Shown: positions 43,771-51,938 of the stretch, piece by piece | How positions within the stretch are numbered: position 1 is the first letter of the stretch | Layout of the letters: every line of letters starts with the position of its first letter | NCBI GenBank assembly: GCA_020054495.1 | Contig: JAHWGK010000017.1 | Coordinates: 1 to 51,938 of the forward strand | DNA from: Thermoplasmata archaeon | Lineage (GTDB): Archaea; Thermoplasmatota; E2; DHVEG-1 | Length of the DNA stretch: 51,938 nt | Reading direction: 5' to 3' | The notes under the pieces: generated by a model | What the model was told of the DNA's origin: nothing | Databases searched by the model: none | What the model saw: only the letters and a program-made list of their open reading frames with translations | Program-made: the position numbers and the translations under genes

Positions 43771-46700
43771 ATGATAATGGAAGATTCCGAAGAAAATTAT
43801 GAGCTTCGAAGACATATTTATTATACACTCATGCCGTTCAAAGTGAAGGAAATTCTTCTCGTATCAAGTTTATATGACTCATTTATTATCGAGGAAGAAG
43901 GCCTCATCTCTGAATTAATTATAGGGGAATATCAACATCTTCTTCTGAGTCAACCGCCGCGTATCACCCGTGTTTCTTCAGGGGAAAAAGCTTTAACAAA
44001 GTTAAAAAATCACAAATATGATTTGGTTATTACCTTGTCAAAAAACATAGGCATGGATCCATTTGCTTTCGGTAAAAAAATAAAGAATTTACATCCAGAC
44101 CTGCCTGTAGTCCTCTTAGCAATTGATAGTGCTGATATAAATCTTATTGAGCAAAAAAACAATAAACGAAGTATCGATAAATCCTTTTTCTGGACAGGTA
44201 ACCCAACTCTATTTCTTGCAATTATAAAACATGTCGAGGATACTATGAATGCTCGTTGTGACACCATCAATGGGAACGTACGCGTAATCATCATGATTGA
44301 AGATTCCATCCGTCATTATTCCATGATTCTCCCACTCATTTTAGCTGAAGTTGTTAAACAAACACAGCGGATCCTTTCTGAAGATCTTAACGAAATGCAA
44401 AGATTGTTAACTCGAAGAGCTCGACCTAAAATACTTCTTGCTGAAACGTTTGAAGAAGGCATGGCATTGTATGCACAGTACAAGGAATATGTTCTCGGCA
44501 TCATTTCGGATGTTAGTTTCAAACGTAATGGTAAAACAGATCAAAATGCAGGTTATGATTTTATACAATATATTAAACGAGAAAACAGGCACCTGCCAAC
44601 TCTTATACAATCGTCTCTACCAGAAAACAGAGCAAAAGCTGAATCTATAGGCGCCTATTTTTTGGATAAAAACTCATTAAATCTGGTAGAAGACTTTCGG
44701 CATTTCCTTTTAAAACATCTCGGATTCGGAGATTTTGTTTTTCTCCTACCAAAAGACGAAAAATATGTTGATAAAAATGCAAATTTGGAAACCATCCTAC
44801 ACATTCAAACAACTGAAGTCGCACATGCATCAAACATGAAAGAATTCGAAAAAGCTCTACAAAACATTCCTCTTGAGTCACTACGGTTTCATGCAGATAG
44901 AAACAATTTTTCTAACTGGTTGATGGCCCGTGGCGAGTTTAAACTTGCAACTGAGTTACGGTCCAGAACACCATCTGATTTTACTGATCTAAATGAAGCT
45001 AGAAAATATCTTATAAGCATGTTCAATGAACGCCGCAGAGAGAAACAACATGGCGTGGTTACAGATTTTTCACTACAAACATTTGAGTTTGATTCATCTT
45101 TTACCCGGCTTAGAGGAGATTCTCTTGGCGGGAAGGGACGAGGGATTGCTTTTATGAACGCACTCTTGGCAATATCCAATCTCAAAGAAAAATATAAAAA
45201 CATCAAGATAACAATCCCAAATGCTGTTGTAATTGGAACGTTAGAATATGACAGATTCATCTCAGTTAACAATCTTATTAAAGCTATAGACAAAGAAGGA
45301 ATCACTGATAGAGAGATAGCACAAACTTTTCTAAAGGGCAAAATTTGTGATGAATTAAAAGAAGACCTCTCTAGAGTATTGCAACATTTCAAAACTCCAC
45401 TAGCTGTCAGATCTTCAAGTCTTCTTGAAGATTCTCAGAATCATCCTTTTGCGGGGTTGTATTCAACTTACATGCTGCCTAATAATCACGAAGATGCTGA
45501 GATTAGGTTGAAACAATTATGCCAAGCAATAAAACTTGTTTATGCATCAGTTTTTTTCAAAGATGCCAAAGTATACATTGAATCAATAGCATCAAAAACC
45601 GAGGAGGAACAGATGGCTATTATCATCCAAGAGATGATAGGAAAGGAATATGGGGGACGGTTTTACCCAACTTTTTCAGGGGTAGCACAATCTTACAATT
45701 TCTATCCAGTTTCCCATCAAACATCTGAAGACGGTATTGCAAGTGTTGCGGCAGGACTCGGTAAATCCGTTGTTGGAGGTGAAAAAGTTCTTAGGTTTTC
45801 CCCAAAATACCCAGGGATCATACCTGAATTTTCTACACCATCAGATGTTCTTGAAAATTCACAAAGAGATCTCTATGTTTTGAACACAGCAAAGAAAAAC
45901 TTAAATCTATTAGAAAAAGAAGATGCAACCTTAAAAAAAATAAAAATTGAAAATATCAAAAAGGATGGTGCATTGAACTTTATTGCTAGTCATTACGACA
46001 GAAACGATGGAGTTATCAGGACAGGGCTATCCGAGGAAGCCCCTGCTCTTATAACCTTTGCAGGAATTTTAAAATATGACGTCTTCCCACTTGCATCTAT
46101 TCTAAGGGACCTTCTTGACATGGGGAGAAAAGGGATGGGTTGTGCTGTGGAAGTTGAATTTGCGGTAACACTCGATGAAGAAAATAAAAAACCTCCAGTA
46201 TTTGCTCTTCTACAAATACGGCCATTTATAATTTCACACGAATTCAGCGAGATTGTTTGGGATGAAGATATAAATTCAAAAGATGTTTTTATACAATCTG
46301 ATAAGGCCTTAGGAAATGGAGTTATAGATAACATTCAAGATATTGTATACATTCCCCCCGAGAAATTTGATTATTCAAAAACAATTGAAATAGCAGAGGA
46401 AGTTGGAGAAATAAATAAAAAATTAGTGAAAAAAGATTTACCTTATGTACTAATTGGACCGGGGAGATGGGGAACTCAGGATAGATGGCTGGGGATGCCA
46501 GTAAGATGGAGACAAATATCTGGTGTCAAAATTCTAGTGGAAACAGCACTGGAAGATTTTAATATTAAACCATCACAAGGGACACATTTCTTCCAAAATA
46601 TAATTTCTAGGGGAATCGGCTACATTAATATACCCTTTGAATCCGAAAATAGTTCAATTAATTGGAAATGGCTCAAAAATCAGAAAATTTGTAGAGAATT

Positions 46701-46794
46701 ACATTTTGTCAGGCATGTACGCCTTTTAGCACCATTAACCATTAAACTTGACGGAAGATCAGGCCGTGCTTTGATTATGAAACCGAGAAGATAA
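43771..46794 (+). CDS. Receiver-like / PEP-synthase-like ATP-binding protein without the catalytic His
   Basis: 1007 residues from ATG 43771, preceded by GGGAGAACCTT; a TTG at 43732 lacks a site. About 25-140 and 170-330 are two response-regulator-like domains (KEILLVSSLYDSFIIEEEG...YDLVITLS; VRVIIMIEDSIRHYS...YVLGIISDVSFKRNG); only the second keeps the acidic and Asp positions. From about 440 there is a PEP-synthase/PPDK ATP-binding domain (RLRGDSLGGKGRGIAFM, LAVRSSSLLEDSQNHPFAGLYST, IIQEMIG). The phosphohistidine motif GGxT(C/S)HAA and the PEP barrel are absent; instead there is a unique end (VLIGPGRWGTQDRWLGMPV). It probably binds ATP under signalling control. The partner is unknown. Confidence 0.75.
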   Translation: MIMEDSEENYELRRHIYYTLMPFKVKEILLVSSLYDSFIIEEEGLISELIIGEYQHLLLSQPPRITRVSSGEKALTKLKNHKYDLVITLSKNIGMDPFAFGKKIKNLHPDLPVVLLAIDSADINLIEQKNNKRSIDKSFFWTGNPTLFLAIIKHVEDTMNARCDTINGNVRVIIMIEDSIRHYSMILPLILAEVVKQTQRILSEDLNEMQRLLTRRARPKILLAETFEEGMALYAQYKEYVLGIISDVSFKRNGKTDQNAGYDFIQYIKRENRHLPTLIQSSLPENRAKAESIGAYFLDKNSLNLVEDFRHFLLKHLGFGDFVFLLPKDEKYVDKNANLETILHIQTTEVAHASNMKEFEKALQNIPLESLRFHADRNNFSNWLMARGEFKLATELRSRTPSDFTDLNEARKYLISMFNERRREKQHGVVTDFSLQTFEFDSSFTRLRGDSLGGKGRGIAFMNALLAISNLKEKYKNIKITIPNAVVIGTLEYDRFISVNNLIKAIDKEGITDREIAQTFLKGKICDELKEDLSRVLQHFKTPLAVRSSSLLEDSQNHPFAGLYSTYMLPNNHEDAEIRLKQLCQAIKLVYASVFFKDAKVYIESIASKTEEEQMAIIIQEMIGKEYGGRFYPTFSGVAQSYNFYPVSHQTSEDGIASVAAGLGKSVVGGEKVLRFSPKYPGIIPEFSTPSDVLENSQRDLYVLNTAKKNLNLLEKEDATLKKIKIENIKKDGALNFIASHYDRNDGVIRTGLSEEAPALITFAGILKYDVFPLASILRDLLDMGRKGMGCAVEVEFAVTLDEENKKPPVFALLQIRPFIISHEFSEIVWDEDINSKDVFIQSDKALGNGVIDNIQDIVYIPPEKFDYSKTIEIAEEVGEINKKLVKKDLPYVLIGPGRWGTQDRWLGMPVRWRQISGVKILVETALEDFNIKPSQGTHFFQNIISRGIGYINIPFESENSSINWKWLKNQKICRELHFVRHVRLLAPLTIKLDGRSGRALIMKPRR

Positions 46795-46923
46795 ACAAAA
46801 CTCCTTTTTATTTTTAAAATATACAGAATTGGCAAACTCTTTTAAATTTTAAAATGTCATAAACTATTAAAAAAACTCCTAAATACAGTTACCGCAGATA
46901 GAGTCACAAAATCGGGGATATTC

Positions 46924-49123
<2,200 letters not shown>

Positions 49124-49130
49124 AAACCTA

Positions 49131-49154
49131 TTTTTCAATTTATCTTTTGAAAAA
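49131..49154. terminator. Bidirectional terminator-like hairpin
   Basis: TTTTTCAA (49131-49138) and TTGAAAAA (49147-49154) form an 8-bp stem between the convergent gltA-type gene and the double winged-helix regulator. Confidence 0.4.
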
Positions 49155-49167
49155 GCACTTTGTAATT

Positions 49168-49890
49168 TTACGCAGCAAAAGGAGGTTTTAATAATTCAAG
49201 GATGAAATCCATTATAGAATTAAGGTAGGCGTCGATACTTTTTATTTTATGAGGAGCAATAGGATCTCTTTTTTCTTTCTTTTTAAATTCCCGAATCTCG
49301 TTCAAGTAGTCAATATATGAGTCAATAAGTTTTTCATCAGATAAACTATGTTTGTGGGTAATTAATATTCTATATGTTTCGTTTATAATCTCTTGATTTT
49401 TCCGTCTGTAAAATATCTCTCTCCCAACAGGTTTACGCTCCATATAAACCCTAGGATTTTTATATGGATAAACAAATCCATTACGACCAGGAGCCTCTTC
49501 AATTAATCCCATTTCTATCATCTTCTTTAAATGATAGTTTACAGTAGCAGGATGTAACTCTAACTCTTTACTAAGTTCAATTTGAGACCATGAAACTGAA
49601 AATATCATGTATAAAAAAATTTTAAAGGGAATTTCCTGTCTCAAGAGATTAAGTATTTGTTTGTCTTGTGTTCCAATTTCTTTATTGATATATATTCGTT
49701 TATATCCGCTTTCAGATTTTTCCTTAATTAAGTCTTGCTTTTTTAAGTATTTTAGGTGATATGTAAGAGTTGTTTTTGGAATATTTATTCTTCTTGAAAT
49801 CTCCCTAAGATGCAAACCTGGATTTTTAAATATAAAATTATAGATATGTCTTCTTGTTTTTAACTCTAATAGATTTTGCTTTGATATCAT
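49168..49890 (-). CDS. Double winged-helix transcriptional regulator
   Basis: 240 residues. Two helix-turn-helix units: about 10-60 (RRHIYNFIFKNPGLHLREISRRINIPKTTLTYHLKYLKKQDLIKE) and about 85-145 (FSVSWSQIELSKELELHPATVNYHLKKMIEMGLIEE). A helical basic C-terminus follows. The tandem ArsR-like layout is common in Methanomicrobia and Thermoplasmatota regulators of unknown effector. A leaderless start is likely. It is convergent with the Nfn pair and tandem with pyrG upstream; a target is not evident. Confidence 0.8.
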   Translation of the reverse strand: MISKQNLLELKTRRHIYNFIFKNPGLHLREISRRINIPKTTLTYHLKYLKKQDLIKEKSESGYKRIYINKEIGTQDKQILNLLRQEIPFKIFLYMIFSVSWSQIELSKELELHPATVNYHLKKMIEMGLIEEAPGRNGFVYPYKNPRVYMERKPVGREIFYRRKNQEIINETYRILITHKHSLSDEKLIDSYIDYLNEIREFKKKEKRDPIAPHKIKSIDAYLNSIMDFILELLKPPFAA

Positions 49891-49961
49891 ATTTTTATGT
49901 ACACCTTATCTATTATTATTTTTCAAAATTGATAAATCTTTTGTATAATAAATGATATAAT

Positions 49962-51581
49962 TCACTTTTTTTTCTTTGCTGCTTTAATAAGCCCATCAAA
50001 TAAAGGAGACGGCTTTAATGGACGTGATTTAAATTCAGGGTGTGCTTGCGTTGCAACAAAATAAGGATGCTCAGATATCTCCATAAACTCCATTAAAACG
50101 CCATCAGGTGAACGACCTGAAAAGATCAAACCGCATTTCTCCAGTTGCTCTACATAATCTGGATTCACCTCATACCTATGTCTATGTCTTTCGTACACCT
50201 TATTTTCACCATATAGTTTATGTACAAGTGATCCTTTTTTGAGAATTGCAGGATATGCACCAAGCCTCATAGTGGCACCATATTGAGATTCCTGCACGAT
50301 TTTAACCTGATCTGGAATAAAATCTATCACAGGATGCTTAGTTTTTTTATTCGCCTCCGCAGAATGTGCACCTTTCAAATTACATACATTCTGGGCATAT
50401 TCAACAACTGCAAGTTGCATTCCCAGACATAATCCCAGATACGGAATTTTATGTTCCCTTGCATAACGAATAGTATCGATCTTCCCTTGAATACCAGACA
50501 GGCCAAAACCGCCAGGAACAATAATCCCATCTAGTAAATCTAGTGTGGATAATTTCTTTGGATCTTTTTCAAAAACCTTTGAATCAATCCACTTTACATC
50601 AGGTTTCAGATTGTTATTCCAAGCTGCGTGTTTCACGGCTTCAATAACCGATATATAAGAATCAGAAAGCTGAGAAGTACCAATATCAAAATATTTTCCA
50701 ACGATTCCGATAGCTACAGTGTTTTTGAGTGTTCTAATTTTCTTAATGAATTTTTCCCAAACGTCCAAATTATTGTGGTCTTTTCTAAGGTTTAACTTAT
50801 GAAGAACCTTCTTACAAAAATCTTGTTTTTCAAAAAGCAAAGTAACAGCATAAACATTATCAATATTTGAATCAGAAATTACCTCTTCCTCATGAACATT
50901 ACAAAACATAGCAATTTTTTCCCGACGTACATTATCAAGTGGAGCTTCCGAACGTGTAATAATGAAATCAGGCTGGATACCAATTCCCCTAAGAGTTTTT
51001 ACTGAATGCTGAGTTGGTTTTGTCTTAGCCTCTCCTAATGTGACAAGCACAGGGACATATGTCACATGCACATATATTACACGATCACCTTGAAGTTTCA
51101 TCTGACGAACAGCTTCAAGAAATAAAACATTCTCATAATCACCAACAGTGCCACCAATCTCAACAAGAACAAAATCCCAATTAGATTCTTTTGCAGGGCG
51201 TCTTATTCTTGTTTTAATTTCATCTGTTACATGAGGAATTGGCTGTACAGTTTTGCCTAAATACTTTCCTTTCCTCTCCTTTTCAATGACAGCACCATAT
51301 ACCTGGCCTGTTGTTATATTATGATACTTAGGAATATCTATATCTAAAAAACGTTCATAATGCCCAAGATCTTGGTCAATCTCTCCGCCATCTTCAGTGA
51401 CCCATACTTCCCCATGCTCAGTAGGTCTGAGTGTCCCTGCGTCACAATTCATATAAGGATCTATCTTCATCGCTGTAACTTTATATCCATGAAGTTGTAG
51501 AATTTTCCCAATAGACGCGGTAGTTATTCCTTTTCCTAAACCAGAAATTACCCCGCCAGTAATAATGATATAATTAACCAT
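49962..51581 (-). CDS. pyrG: CTP synthase
   Basis: 539 residues from ATG 51581; a TTG nine bases earlier (51590) is possible, and neither has a ribosome site. The enzyme makes CTP from UTP, ATP and glutamine. The synthase domain shows YIIITGGVISGLGKGITTASIG, DPYMNCDAGTLRPTEHGEVWVT and DGGEIDQDLGHYERF. The class I glutaminase domain shows YLGLCLGMQLAVVEYA (nucleophile Cys), RHRHRYEVNP and QAHPEFKSRP. All catalytic residues are present. It uses the glutamine made by GlnA. A TTTAAAT box about 40 bases upstream supports a short leader. Confidence 0.96.
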   Translation of the reverse strand: MVNYIIITGGVISGLGKGITTASIGKILQLHGYKVTAMKIDPYMNCDAGTLRPTEHGEVWVTEDGGEIDQDLGHYERFLDIDIPKYHNITTGQVYGAVIEKERKGKYLGKTVQPIPHVTDEIKTRIRRPAKESNWDFVLVEIGGTVGDYENVLFLEAVRQMKLQGDRVIYVHVTYVPVLVTLGEAKTKPTQHSVKTLRGIGIQPDFIITRSEAPLDNVRREKIAMFCNVHEEEVISDSNIDNVYAVTLLFEKQDFCKKVLHKLNLRKDHNNLDVWEKFIKKIRTLKNTVAIGIVGKYFDIGTSQLSDSYISVIEAVKHAAWNNNLKPDVKWIDSKVFEKDPKKLSTLDLLDGIIVPGGFGLSGIQGKIDTIRYAREHKIPYLGLCLGMQLAVVEYAQNVCNLKGAHSAEANKKTKHPVIDFIPDQVKIVQESQYGATMRLGAYPAILKKGSLVHKLYGENKVYERHRHRYEVNPDYVEQLEKCGLIFSGRSPDGVLMEFMEISEHPYFVATQAHPEFKSRPLKPSPLFDGLIKAAKKKK

Positions 51582-51771
51582 CCCTTTCAACCGGCAGTGG
51601 GAATAGATTACTTGATTTAAATCCTTTCGCTTCCTTTAACTTTCTAAAATTAGTAATTAGAAAAATGAATATTAATTAATACAAATAAAAAAAGTTGCAA
51701 CTGCTATACAACCTTAATGCACTAGAGGCCTTGTATTATAATTGCTTTTCTTTGATGTTTGCGAAGTTGTC

Positions 51772-51938
51772 TTATTTTTTAGTGGCAAGAGATATTTCTA
51801 TTGAGGATACGTTGGAACTTCTTCCTTCTTCGTTGGTTATGTTTTCTGTTCCGATTTTTATGTCTTTTACTTTTGCGTTGGTAACAAATCTGTTTCTTGT
51901 TATCTCTGCTGCGTCTACTGCTCTACTTATAGCTCTAC
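51772..51938 (-). CDS. albA: Alba DNA/RNA-binding protein, C-terminal part
   Basis: The minus strand from the window edge to TAA (51774-51772) reads [20 protein letters not shown], then [17 protein letters not shown] and ISLATKK. The R.ISRAVD.AEI.RNRF helix and the acidic loop followed by a closing strand are the unmistakable C-terminal half of Alba, the abundant archaeal chromatin protein. The 5' half lies outside the window. About 190 AT-rich bases separate it from the pyrG start on the same strand; I see no other gene there. Confidence 0.88.
   Translation of the reverse strand, partial: RAISRAVDAAEITRNRFVTNAKVKDIKIGTENITNEEGRSSNVSSIEISLATKK

Overview
The window comes from an archaeon. It carries a Cdc48/VCP-type AAA ATPase, Orc1/Cdc6 beside ORB-like origin repeats, the end of an Alba gene, an archaeal-type lone FMN glutamate synthase, and TATA-type promoters with both leaderless starts and strong GGAGG ribosome sites. 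The DNA is AT-rich. Many genes encode secreted multidomain proteins (PKD, DUF11, LamG, subtilase) with an unusual shared C-terminal tail. Together these suggest an uncultivated euryarchaeal lineage, probably Thermoplasmatota (MBG-D-like). That placement is inference, since there is no rRNA here.

Layout. 1-3.9 kb: two secreted proteins, a winged-helix regulator, a 49-residue zinc ribbon, and a full DDE (ISH3-like) transposase. 3.9-15.2 kb is a housekeeping block: PEP synthase, a HisA-like protein with a DUF2240-like protein, a TctA-type membrane protein with an OB-fold partner, intein-containing cdc48, a PRC-barrel protein, then a probable replication origin and orc1. 15.4-30.2 kb is an accessory region: an acyltransferase-like membrane protein, large secreted proteins, relics of secreted genes and of a transposase, a CrtC/AttH-like gene broken by an amber codon, an AbiE-type toxin-antitoxin pair, an IS110/IS1111-family element with a structured 3' non-coding region that may be a bridge RNA, and a subtilisin-like protease. 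30.2-33.3 kb: a MacB/FtsX-type ABC exporter and a small regulator operon.

33.4-42.7 kb is a nitrogen and redox cluster. Glutamine synthetase, the FMN glutamate synthase domain, a HoxU/NuoG-like ferredoxin, a NuoF-GltD fusion of 1052 residues, a zinc-ribbon protein and a NuoE-like protein lie on the minus strand; glutamate dehydrogenase is divergent. The gene order suggests that NAD(P)H electrons pass through the NuoEF/HoxU module and the fused GltD domain to glutamate synthase. 42.9-51.9 kb: a DUF2971-like protein, a receiver/PEP-synthase-like protein lacking the catalytic His motif, an NfnAB/SudBA-type flavoprotein pair, a double winged-helix regulator, CTP synthase, and the 3' end of alba.

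The points most worth a second look are the IS1111-like element with perfect 10-bp subterminal inverted repeats and a folded 3' RNA region, the composite NuoEF-GltD-GltB cluster, the recurring C-terminal tail with its DNA-level relic, the origin, and the cdc48 intein lacking the block B histidine.
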